NCBI GenBank assembly: GCA_016712275.1
Contig: JADJRI010000050.1
Location: 1-22,128, forward strand
DNA: 22,128 nucleotides
Reading direction: 5' to 3'
DNA from: Planctomycetota bacterium
Lineage (GTDB): Bacteria > Planctomycetota > Phycisphaerae > UBA1845 > UTPLA1
Position numbers and translations under genes: made by a program. The stretch's first letter is position 1. Each line of letters begins with the position of its first letter. Positions 16,023-22,128 of this stretch are shown one piece after another. The notes beneath the pieces were generated by a model that was given only the letters and a program-made list of their open reading frames with translations, was not told where the DNA came from and ran no database searches.

Positions 16023-16607
16023 GTGACGGAAGCAGACCTATTGGATCGATGTCGGAAAGGGGACCGCGAAGCCCAGCGCAGCGTCTATGATCGGACCTGC
16101 CAAAGGATTTTTCGACTTCTCATCGGGATGACCCGTAATCCGGATGACGCCTTTGACCTGTCCCAGGATACCTACGTTCGTGCATTTCAGAGAATAGGGC
16201 AGTTCCAAGGTGAGTCTTCCCTTTCTACGTGGCTTTATCGAATTGCGGTCAATGAGGCGCTCCAACTTCTGCGGCGAAAGAGGCCCGCCGAATTGGGAAT
16301 TCACGTCGAACCCGTGGATCCCAAGTCCGTCGACGGGAGCTACAAGACCGCTGACGCGCGGCTGGACCTTGAAGCCGCGCTGCAAAAAATAAGCGACGAT
16401 GATCGGGCGATCTTGCTGCTTAAATATCAGGAAGGGCTGGATTATCGCGCGATTGCACAGGTTCTGGACTGTCCGGCGGGGACGGTCGCCTCTCGACTGA
16501 ACCGGGCACGCCATGCCATGCGCGAAATACTGGGTCCGGGTTATGAATCGATGGAAGAAAGCACACTTTCTACGCATCCAATATCCGGGCGTCATCCAAT
16601 TGAGTGA
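16023..16607 (+). CDS. ECF-family RNA polymerase sigma factor
   Basis: A 194-residue sigma factor if started at the GTG at 16023 (reading MTEADLLDRCRKGDREAQR), which matches the usual ECF start better than the ATG at 15972. Region 2 covers about residues 10-90 with DDAFDLSQDTYVRAFQRI and FQGESSLSTWLYRIAVNEAL. Region 4 follows a short linker and shows LQKISDDDRAILLLKYQEGL, then DYRAIAQVLDCPAGTVASRL, a helix-turn-helix for -35 recognition. The linker is short and there is no extra C-terminal domain. The anti-sigma factor gene begins 39 bases downstream and the metal efflux operon is divergent. By analogy with known ECF pairs it should be held by its anti-sigma and activate the neighbouring operon and itself; this is inference. 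Confidence 0.88.
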   Translation: MTEADLLDRCRKGDREAQRSVYDRTCQRIFRLLIGMTRNPDDAFDLSQDTYVRAFQRIGQFQGESSLSTWLYRIAVNEALQLLRRKRPAELGIHVEPVDPKSVDGSYKTADARLDLEAALQKISDDDRAILLLKYQEGLDYRAIAQVLDCPAGTVASRLNRARHAMREILGPGYESMEESTLSTHPISGRHPIE

Positions 16608-16695
16608 TGGAGCCGCCGGTCCGATCGGCGGGAAAACGAGGTTGCCATGAATTGCGACACATGCAAAGAGCAACTGGGCGTACGACGACGGCGAA

Positions 16696-17142
16696 TTGCC
16701 GGCCGATGAGCGAGCCCGCATCGAGGCCCATGTGTTATCGTGCGCCCTGTGTGCAAATGAGCTGGCAAGCATTCGCGCGCTGGCCGCCCGATTTGCCGAG
16801 TTAAACAAACCTTCGGTTCCGAATGATCTGTGGGATGCGATTAAATACCGAACAGAGGGATCGCACCCATCGCATCGGTCCGGACCGCGCGGGCTTTCCA
16901 CGATTCGCAAGTATGCCATTGCCGTATGTGCGGTGCTGGTTGTTCTTGCCGGCGGCAGGGCCGTTTCACGACTGGGACAGGTTGAAAATGTTGCGAGCGC
17001 GTCCGCGGTGGATTTTGGCGCGTTGCTGGATGCGCTGCCGACGGATGCCGTTGGGGCATTTGAGAAGTTCCTGTCGCAGTATCTACGCGCGCAGCGTAAG
17101 CCCGATGGAGGCAAAGAAAATCGCTTCGCACTTGAATTTTGA
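16696..17142 (+). CDS. Anti-sigma factor, middle fragment (frame 1)
   Basis: This is the longest uninterrupted middle piece of the anti-sigma gene; coding in this frame really begins near 16679 with AYDDGEL. It contains H-x3-C-x2-C of the zinc finger (HVLSCALCANEL), a linker, one transmembrane segment around residues 74-89 and a periplasmic stretch up to QYLRAQRKP. The final GGKENRFALEF is out-of-frame sequence after the second frameshift. It lacks the first two zinc-finger cysteines, which are encoded in another frame just upstream, so on its own it would be a defective anti-sigma factor. Confidence 0.55.
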   Translation: MPADERARIEAHVLSCALCANELASIRALAARFAELNKPSVPNDLWDAIKYRTEGSHPSHRSGPRGLSTIRKYAIAVCAVLVVLAGGRAVSRLGQVENVASASAVDFGALLDALPTDAVGAFEKFLSQYLRAQRKPDGGKENRFALEF

Positions 17143-17512
17143 GATTCCGCCGGAACTGCCCGGCGGGTTTCGATTTGAGATGTCCCACATCCTTCAGTTT
17201 GGCGGTGAAACCGGTGTGGCGGCGAGATACTCAAGAGACGGCGAATTTCTTGGCGCCATTTTTCACCGACCCATTCAGCGTGAGGAATTCGGAACCCACA
17301 AGGATTACGAATGTGTTGTCGGCAAACACCGAGGCCATGCCGTCACGGTGGGGGAATGGAAACTCGTGCATTTAACCGATGCCACGACCTGCCACTGTGT
17401 TCTCAGCCGGTTGGATGAAACGACGGAATTGCCACCGGTGATGGCCAAAATCGCGCCGAATTCAATTGCCCCAGCTCATTCGGATGGACATTCCCACGAG
17501 AATCATCCCTGA
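17105..17512 (+). CDS. Anti-sigma factor, C-terminal fragment (frame 2)
   Basis: About 135 residues from the ATG at 17105, continuing the periplasmic part of the anti-sigma factor. The sequence LNFEIPPELPGGFRFE, then GVAARYSRDGEFLGAIFHRP, GTHKDYECVVGKHRGH and VHLTDATTCHCVLSRLD, is a compact beta-rich domain I associate with planctomycete anti-sigma proteins. It carries several His and Cys residues (Cys-His-Cys within TTCHCV) and ends HSDGHSHENHP, a likely metal-binding tail. This suggests a sensor role for metal outside the cytoplasm. It has no ribosome site of its own and no signal peptide, so it makes sense only fused to the upstream membrane part. Confidence 0.6.
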   Translation: MEAKKIASHLNFEIPPELPGGFRFEMSHILQFGGETGVAARYSRDGEFLGAIFHRPIQREEFGTHKDYECVVGKHRGHAVTVGEWKLVHLTDATTCHCVLSRLDETTELPPVMAKIAPNSIAPAHSDGHSHENHP

Positions 17513-17672
17513 GCGCAAATGCCCTGCCGACCTGATTTCGGGATTTGGGCCTGTTCGGGGGACGCATACTTGATTGCCCGAGGATTCGGGTTCGGGGTCC
17601 TGTCAACGTTTCATGAGATTCCAGGCTCGGGGGCGGCTTCACGGCTTCGGTCATTACCAGTACCAGTTTGAG

Positions 17673-17700
17673 TTGACCCCTGCCGAAAGAATGATATAGT
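17673..17700 (+). promoter_or_regulatory. Sigma70-type promoter of thrS
   Basis: TTGACC at 17673-17678 and TATAGT at 17695-17700 are 16 bases apart. The -10 box is extended (TGATATAGT). Transcription would begin near 17707, giving a leader of about 93 bases before the thrS ATG at 17800. Confidence 0.6.
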
Positions 17701-17719
17701 GTTAAGTGATAGGATGTTG

Positions 17720-17776
17720 CGCCCGCTCGGCGCGACTCTGGTCGTTTGTCGTCTTGCCTTTGATTTGATGCGGGCG
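17720..17776 (+). promoter_or_regulatory. Possible secondary structure in the thrS leader
   Basis: CGCCCGC (17720-17726) can pair with GCGGGCG (17770-17776), closing a 43-base loop inside the predicted leader. In some bacteria thrS leaders carry autoregulatory structures that mimic tRNA-Thr; no such mimic or T-box core was recognised here, so the role is speculative. Confidence 0.25.
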
Positions 17777-17799
17777 GTTCATTCCATGTCAGACCTTCC

Positions 17800-20004
17800 A
17801 TGTTAAGAGTGACTCTCCCCGATGGCTCGGTCAAGGAGATGCCGCAAGGTGGCAGCGCGCGCGATGTGGCTGCCGCCATCGGTCCCGGTCTGGCCAAGGC
17901 GGCGATTGGGGCGCGTGCGGATTTCGGGCAGGGCGACGTGACGCTGGATTTGGCGACGCCGCTTTCGGGCGATTGCAAACTCGGAATTATTACAAGCAAG
18001 GATGCCGACTCGCTGCGAATTTTGCGGCACAGCACGGCGCATGTGATGGCCGAGGCGGTCTGCCATTTGTGGCCGCAGACGAAACTGGTCTACGGACCGC
18101 CGGTTGAGAACGGATTTTATTACGACATCGATCTGGACCATAAGATTTCGCCCGACGATTTTCCCGCGATCGAAGCGGAGATGGCCAGAATCGTCGCGGA
18201 GAACCGGCCGTTCACGCGGTATGAGATGAGTCGGGAGGCCGGCCTTGAGAAAGTGCGCCGCGAGGGCAATCCGTACAAGGTTGAGAATGCGGAGCGTGCC
18301 AAGGGCGAGACACTGAGTTTTTATGTGACCGGTCCGGAGCCGGGCAAGTATTGGGAAGACCTGTGCATGGGCACGCATGTGCCCGAAACGGGCCGAATCG
18401 GCGCGTTCAAGTTGCTGAGCGTGTCCGGCGCGTTTCTGCATGGCGATGCGACCAAGCAGCAATTGCAGCGGCTCAACGGCACTGCGTTTCATAATAAGAA
18501 GGATTTGACTGCGTACATTACGCAGCTTGAAGAAGCGAAAAAACGCGACCATCGCAAGCTGGGGCAGGAGCTTGGGCTGTTTACCATCGATCCGATGGTC
18601 GGCAGCGGCATGGTGTTGTGGAAGCCAAAAGGCGCGATTGTCCGCTTACTGCTTGAGAATCATCTGCGCGGCGAATTGGTGAAGCAGGGGTATCAGCCGG
18701 TTTTTACGCCGCACATCGGACGTCTGGAACTCTTTAGAACCAGCGGGCATTTTCCGTATTATCGCGAATCGCAGTTTCCGCCGTTGTATGAGTCCGACAC
18801 GTCGCGGCTGTTGAATGAGCTGTGGACCGAGGTGTATGAGAACGGCGATGGCGGAAAGGTCTCGGCCAAGGAGCAGAAACTTCTCAATGAATTGAAAATC
18901 GAGAACCCCGCGCTCTGGTCGAGCATGTTCGACCAATCGACCGGCGGGGATTCGAAGAAATTTGATACGTGCGCCGGGCACCAACAGCACAATCTCGATT
19001 TGATTCGCGAGCATTTGCGGGTTGAGGATGGCTTCTTGCTGAAGCCGATGAATTGCCCGTTGCACGCGCGGATTTACGCGAGCGAGCCGCGGAGTTATCG
19101 CGATTTGCCGGTGCGTTTGGCCGAGTTCGGCACGGTGTATCGTTACGAGCAATCGGGCGAGCTGTCGGGCATGACGCGCGTTCGCGGGTTTACGCAGGAC
19201 GACGCGCACCTGTTCTGCACGCCGGAGCAGTTGAAGCCGGAGCTTTTGGGCTGCGTAAAGTTGACGCGCTATGTGCTCGATATGCTCGGTTTGCACGACT
19301 ATCGCGTGCGCATCGGCCTGCACGATCCGGACGATCCGAAGTTCATTAAGAATCCGGAAGGCTGGGCGCTCGCGGAGCAGGCGCTGCGCGAAGTGGCCGC
19401 GGAGGCCGGATTGACCGCGACCGAGGAAAAGGGCGAAGCGGCATTTTACGGCCCGAAGATCGACTTTGTCGTGAAAGACTGTATCGGCCGCGATTGGCAG
19501 CTTGGCACGGTTCAGGCGGACTACAATATGCCGATCCGGTTTGGGCTGGAATACATCGGAGCGGACAACAAGGCCCACCGGCCGATCGCGGTACATCGGG
19601 CGCCATTCGGCAGCATGGAGCGGTTCATCGGCATTTTGATCGAGCACTTCGAGGGCGCATTCCCGACGTGGCTGGCGCCGGTGCAGGTCGTGGTCGCGAC
19701 GATCAGCGAAAAGAGCGAGACGTACGGTCGCGAAGTCGCGGATACGCTTCGGAAAGCCGGGCTTCGCGTGGAACTAGATGCGTCGTCGGAGCGGATCGGC
19801 CCGAAGAAGCACGAAGCGCGTCGGATGAAGATTCCGTATATTGCGGTGGTGGGCGAGCAGGAGGCGGCGAGCCGGACCGTGAATCTCAGCGATCGCGATG
19901 GGAAGCAATTGGATTCGATGGGGTTGGATGAGTTTGTAGAGATGCTCTTGGATCAGAACCGGCCAGAGGCTTTTGTGGCGGATTCCAAGCCCAAGGCGTT
20001 ATAG
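17800..20004 (+). CDS. thrS: Threonyl-tRNA synthetase
   Basis: Joins threonine to tRNA-Thr and edits mis-charged serine. The 734 residues show a TGS domain (about 1-62) and the editing domain with H-x3-H at 77/81 and C-x3-H at 189/193 (CMGTHVPETGRIGAFKLL). The class II core follows with the zinc ligands Cys419 (KPMNCP), His470 (FTQDDAH) and His599 (IAVHRA), motif 2 TRVRGFTQDDAH and motif 3 FGSMERFIGILIEH. The anticodon-binding domain runs from about 625. The protein is some 90 residues longer than E. coli ThrRS, mainly through an insertion (about 330-408) between SGHFPYY and KPMNCP. The insertion holds a C-x2-H-x2-H cluster (CAGHQQH, 391-397). The usual PMNCPGH reads PMNCPLH. No strong ribosome site is seen before the ATG, but the N-terminus is complete. 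infC lies 180 bases downstream. Confidence 0.96.
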   Translation: MLRVTLPDGSVKEMPQGGSARDVAAAIGPGLAKAAIGARADFGQGDVTLDLATPLSGDCKLGIITSKDADSLRILRHSTAHVMAEAVCHLWPQTKLVYGPPVENGFYYDIDLDHKISPDDFPAIEAEMARIVAENRPFTRYEMSREAGLEKVRREGNPYKVENAERAKGETLSFYVTGPEPGKYWEDLCMGTHVPETGRIGAFKLLSVSGAFLHGDATKQQLQRLNGTAFHNKKDLTAYITQLEEAKKRDHRKLGQELGLFTIDPMVGSGMVLWKPKGAIVRLLLENHLRGELVKQGYQPVFTPHIGRLELFRTSGHFPYYRESQFPPLYESDTSRLLNELWTEVYENGDGGKVSAKEQKLLNELKIENPALWSSMFDQSTGGDSKKFDTCAGHQQHNLDLIREHLRVEDGFLLKPMNCPLHARIYASEPRSYRDLPVRLAEFGTVYRYEQSGELSGMTRVRGFTQDDAHLFCTPEQLKPELLGCVKLTRYVLDMLGLHDYRVRIGLHDPDDPKFIKNPEGWALAEQALREVAAEAGLTATEEKGEAAFYGPKIDFVVKDCIGRDWQLGTVQADYNMPIRFGLEYIGADNKAHRPIAVHRAPFGSMERFIGILIEHFEGAFPTWLAPVQVVVATISEKSETYGREVADTLRKAGLRVELDASSERIGPKKHEARRMKIPYIAVVGEQEAASRTVNLSDRDGKQLDSMGLDEFVEMLLDQNRPEAFVADSKPKAL

Positions 20005-20010
20005 ACCGGG

Positions 20011-20053
20011 GCAGAGGTGTGGCACCGGCTATTAGCCGGTGCCACACCTCTGC
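20011..20053. repeat. Perfect 20-bp hairpin (REP-like) downstream of thrS
   Basis: The arm GCAGAGGTGTGGCACCGGCT (20011-20030) is followed by an ATT loop and its exact reverse complement (20034-20053). There is no T run, so it is not a standard intrinsic terminator, though it could stabilise the thrS 3' end. The core CACCGG/CCGGTG is shared with the next two hairpins. Confidence 0.75.
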
Positions 20054-20070
20054 TTCGTTGTGCGTTTGCT

Positions 20071-20090
20071 CACCGGATTTGAATCCGGTG
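20071..20090. repeat. Second CACCGG/CCGGTG hairpin
   Basis: CACCGGATT (20071-20079) and AATCCGGTG (20082-20090) form a 9-bp stem with a two-base gap, or 8 bp with a four-base loop. It is followed by CCAC, the same extension as in the first hairpin. Confidence 0.65.
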
Positions 20091-20110
20091 CCACGACTGC
20101 AGGATTGTTC

Positions 20111-20131
20111 GCACCGATTGAAGAGCGGTGC
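20111..20131. repeat. Third CACCG/CGGTG hairpin (degenerate)
   Basis: GCACCG (20111-20116) and CGGTGC (20126-20131) flank ATTGAAGAG. The ATTGAA centre resembles the TTGAA of the second hairpin, suggesting a decayed copy of the same repeat. Confidence 0.5.
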
Positions 20132-20184
20132 CCCATGATTAGGCGTGTTTAGAAATACAGTGGCTTTTTTCGAGAGGATGGTGC

Positions 20185-20823
20185 TTGTCACAGAACATTC
20201 GACTACGCGTTAACGAACAGATCCGCATCTCGCCGGTGCGACTGATCGACCACGAAAAGAACATGATCGGCGTTGTTCCGACGGACGAGGCCCTGCGCAT
20301 GGCGCGCGACGCGGGTCTCGACCTGGTGGAGATGTCGCCCAACGAGCGTCCGCCCGTCTGCAAGATCATGGACTATGGCAAGCACAAGTACCAGTTGTCG
20401 AAGAAGACAAAGCAGAAGCACCACGAGCAGAAGATCAAGGAAGTGCGACTGCGGCCGAAGACCGAAGAGCACGATCTTGATACGAAGATGAAGCATGCTC
20501 GCGGATTTCTGGAGCACGGGGATCGCGTGCTGATTACGATGCTCTTTCGCGGCCGCGAGCGATTTCATCAAGACATCGCCTATGAGATGTTTCGCGACAT
20601 CGTGAAAGAGATGGCGGACATTTCCAAGGTGGACCAGCCGCCGCGGATCATGGGCAAGAAGATGTCACTCGTGCTTGCCCCGCTGAAGCTGCCGCCGCCG
20701 CCGAAGCAATTCCAGCCGAAGAAGCCGCCGAAGGAGAAGCCGGCGCAAGTCGTCCGGGAGGGCCAGGCGGCGATCGATGCGCCGGCCGAACAGCCCGCCG
20801 CGGAGGCCGATGCGGGGGCTTGA
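20185..20823 (+). CDS. infC: Translation initiation factor IF-3
   Basis: Binds the 30S subunit and checks start-codon and initiator-tRNA pairing. The 212 residues begin MSQNIRLRVNEQIRISPVRL, then IGVVPTDEALRMARDAGLDL and PPVCKIMDYGKHKYQLSKKT, the IF3 N-domain and Lys-rich linker. The C-domain has KEVRLRPKTEEHDLDTKMKH, FLEHGDRVLITMLFRGRE and a final MSLVLAPLKLPP. A Pro/Lys/Ala-rich tail of about 40 residues follows, beyond the usual end. The start is a TTG at 20185 with GAGAGG 7 bases upstream (20172-20177); no ATG or GTG in this frame is suitable. An ATT codon at 20197 is the kind of start used in E. coli infC, but it is too far from the ribosome site. infC is normally followed by rpmI and rplT, which are absent here. 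Confidence 0.95.
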   Translation: MSQNIRLRVNEQIRISPVRLIDHEKNMIGVVPTDEALRMARDAGLDLVEMSPNERPPVCKIMDYGKHKYQLSKKTKQKHHEQKIKEVRLRPKTEEHDLDTKMKHARGFLEHGDRVLITMLFRGRERFHQDIAYEMFRDIVKEMADISKVDQPPRIMGKKMSLVLAPLKLPPPPKQFQPKKPPKEKPAQVVREGQAAIDAPAEQPAAEADAGA

Positions 20824-21027
20824 GCGGCAGTAGATTGGCATCCTGCAAATGAAGTTTAAGTGGGAAAGCCGGGCGATTGGTGGCGGCGTTCCCCCGTGGC
20901 CCCAACTGGCGCATTAACTGATATGCCGACCGGGAATGCGGCGGGGATTCCGGAAGTGATTTCCGAGTTCTGTGCGTTCTACGCATAAGAACCGTTAATT
21001 TTCGACGCTTCAGGCACCCTTGCGTGC

Positions 21028-21056
21028 TTGGTTTGGGCCTTTGTTTTCGATATCAT
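21028..21056 (+). promoter_or_regulatory. Promoter candidate for the zinc-ribbon membrane protein
   Basis: TTGGTT (21028-21033) and TATCAT (21051-21056) are 17 bases apart, placing a start site near 21063 and a leader of about 45 bases before the gene at 21108. The match to the sigma70 consensus is moderate. Confidence 0.35.
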
Positions 21057-21107
21057 TTGTCTTGTTCGGGCCGTGGATGATTGCCCTCGTCTTGGGCATT
21101 TCGCGTG

Positions 21108-22128
21108 ATGACATTGCGAGTGACATGTAAATGCGGGGCTCAATTGAAATTGACGTCTGCGCATGCGGACAAAGTGATCAAGTGTCCAACTTGCGCGAAG
21201 AAATTTCGCGTGCCGGCGGCGAAGTTCGCGGCGGCGGCGGCCCAGAAGCGTGCAGCCGCACCGGTTGGGCATCGAGCGGATGAACCATCCCGAAGACCCA
21301 CCAAGGCGGAGGCGAAGCAGCAGATCATCGCCGAAGCTTCCAGTATCAACATTTTGAATGAAGATCAGGCAGACCCGACACCGGCATCGCTGGATGACGA
21401 TTTGTTGCGCGATATGTCGGAGGGCGCCGCCATTGAAGAAGACGCATTGTCGCGCGAATTCGGACTCGCGCCTGACGCGTCGCCGTTGCCGGTTGGATCG
21501 GCAGTACATGGTGGGAATGCCGGCGCACCGGCGCGGCTGGGTGGCCCGACCTGCCCTGCTTGTTCAAGGACGTTATTGCCCGGTGCAAAGATATGCGTTC
21601 AATGCGGGATCAACATACAAACCGGCCGAAGCCTGATGACCACCGAAGAGGGTCATTTGGACTCCGTATACATCGCGGCGGAAAACACAATCAGCATCAT
21701 CAGTTGGATTTTTTGGACGGGCGTTTATCCGATTGCATCGGAGGGGTTCGGAACGAAAAAGCCGTGGGTGGTGCGCGGCGTCGCCATGTTGACGATTCTC
21801 ACCTCCATATGGTTCTGGTGTTATGACTGGACCGATTCGCCGGGCATGCGGAGTGCGAAAAACCTTCTGCTTTGGGGCGGCAACAAGCCGGCAAATGCAG
21901 AGTTAATTTACGCCATGTTTCAGTATTCCAACTTCGGGAATTCCGAAGCGTTTCAGGAGAAACTCGAAGCCATCAGCGAAAGGGAATCTTCAGGCGAGTC
22001 TGGAGCCGGAAAGCAGCGCTCCGAAACCAAGTCCAATGCGGACACTGATGACGCGGATAAAAGCGATGAAGAGGATTCACTTTCGGATGAAGAGGGCGAC
22101 GAAGAATCCGTTGATGAAGAATCGGACA
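21108..22128 (+). CDS. Zinc-ribbon membrane protein, probably rhomboid-like (3' end outside window)
   Basis: The frame runs from the ATG at 21108 (or GTG at 21105) to the window edge without a stop, giving 340 residues. A first zinc ribbon (CKCGAQLK ... KCPTCAKKF, residues about 7-33) is followed by a low-complexity Ala/Lys and acidic linker. A second zinc ribbon is CPACSRTLLPGAKICVQCGI (about 149-168). After AENTISIISWIFWTGVYPIA and ASEGFGTKKPWVVRG comes a transmembrane segment (VAMLTILTSIWFWCYDW), then GMRSAKNLLLWGGNKPANAE and an acidic Ser/Asp/Glu-rich region to the edge. This order resembles planctomycete rhomboid-family intramembrane serine proteases with N-terminal zinc ribbons. The catalytic GxSG and His helices are not in the window, so the assignment is tentative. 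Hydrophobic segments suggest a membrane protein with a cytoplasmic zinc-ribbon head. Confidence 0.65.
   Translation, partial: MTLRVTCKCGAQLKLTSAHADKVIKCPTCAKKFRVPAAKFAAAAAQKRAAAPVGHRADEPSRRPTKAEAKQQIIAEASSINILNEDQADPTPASLDDDLLRDMSEGAAIEEDALSREFGLAPDASPLPVGSAVHGGNAGAPARLGGPTCPACSRTLLPGAKICVQCGINIQTGRSLMTTEEGHLDSVYIAAENTISIISWIFWTGVYPIASEGFGTKKPWVVRGVAMLTILTSIWFWCYDWTDSPGMRSAKNLLLWGGNKPANAELIYAMFQYSNFGNSEAFQEKLEAISERESSGESGAGKQRSETKSNADTDDADKSDEEDSLSDEEGDEESVDEESD

Larger units (their letters stand above)
16647..17512 (+). pseudogene. Zinc-finger anti-sigma factor gene with two apparent frameshifts
   Basis: The composite gene starts at the ATG at 16647 with GAGG 5 bases upstream. It reads MNCDTCKEQL, then changes frame near 16676-16680 to AYDDGELPADERARIEAHVL and SCALCANEL. 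Together these form a typical zinc-binding anti-sigma domain (C-x2-C ... H-x3-C-x2-C). A membrane helix follows (IRKYAIAVCAVLVVLAGG). A second frame change near 17100-17106 joins QYLRAQRKP to MEAKKIASHLNFEIPPELPG and the conserved C-terminal domain. Both changes equal one extra base, or two missing. The product would be about 287 residues, with the N-terminus binding the sigma factor and the C-terminus periplasmic. The last residues, AHSDGHSHENHP, are His-rich. Translation as written would stop at 16709 after 20 residues. It may be a broken gene or one carrying sequencing indels. Confidence 0.75.

Noticed and set aside
16823..17104. N-terminal part of the frame 16823-17512 as a separate gene
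   Set aside because: This part overlaps the transmembrane section of the anti-sigma factor in another frame and makes no sense as protein; only the part after about 17105 continues the anti-sigma protein.
18646..19647. 333-residue minus-strand open frame opposite thrS
   Set aside because: Antisense to conserved catalytic motifs of ThrRS, with no ribosome site or domain.
1..22128. Search for CRISPR arrays, insertion sequences, phage genes and integrases
   Set aside because: No regular spaced repeats, transposase or integrase motifs, or target-site duplications were recognised; the only repeat cluster is at 20011-20131.

Overview
The window is a moderately GC-rich bacterial chromosome segment. 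It most resembles Planctomycetota, probably Phycisphaerae or a relative. That placement is inferred from gene content: an ASPIC/UnbV protein end, tiny paralogous exported proteins, a conserved stand-alone HNH protein, a zinc-ribbon protein resembling the N-terminus of planctomycete rhomboid-like proteins, and an ECF sigma/anti-sigma pair of a type I associate with planctomycetes. No rRNA, tRNA, CRISPR array, phage or transposase gene was recognised.

Layout. 1-257: C-terminal end of an ASPIC/UnbV protein. 258-786: two small paralogous exported proteins on the minus strand. 977-4026: mutY, then murJ, which has its own promoter placed almost at its start codon. 4344-4673: a small conserved protein whose reading frame runs through an intrinsic terminator. 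4642-6072 (minus): a large probably exported protein of unknown function. 6203-8824: a likely operon of trmB, yidD and an exported protein with a pilin-like segment and a C-terminal OB-like domain. 9253-9882: HNH protein with a strong ribosome binding site and a GTG start.

10063-17512 is the main accessory system. A minus-strand operon encodes an efflux adaptor, an RND heavy-metal pump and a His-rich exported protein with a heavy-metal-binding domain. Divergent from it lie an ECF sigma factor and an anti-sigma factor whose last residues are His-rich. The layout suggests a metal-responsive sigma/anti-sigma switch next to its efflux target, in the manner of cnr-type systems; the regulation is inferred. 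The metal-binding protein gene has one apparent frameshift and the anti-sigma gene two, so this region is either decaying or carries indel errors.

17673-20823: translation genes thrS (with a clear extended -10 promoter and an unusual insertion in the catalytic domain) and infC (TTG start), separated by three consecutive related hairpins of a REP-like family. The usual rpmI-rplT pair does not follow. 21108 to the end: N-terminal part of a zinc-ribbon membrane protein, probably rhomboid-like, cut by the window edge.
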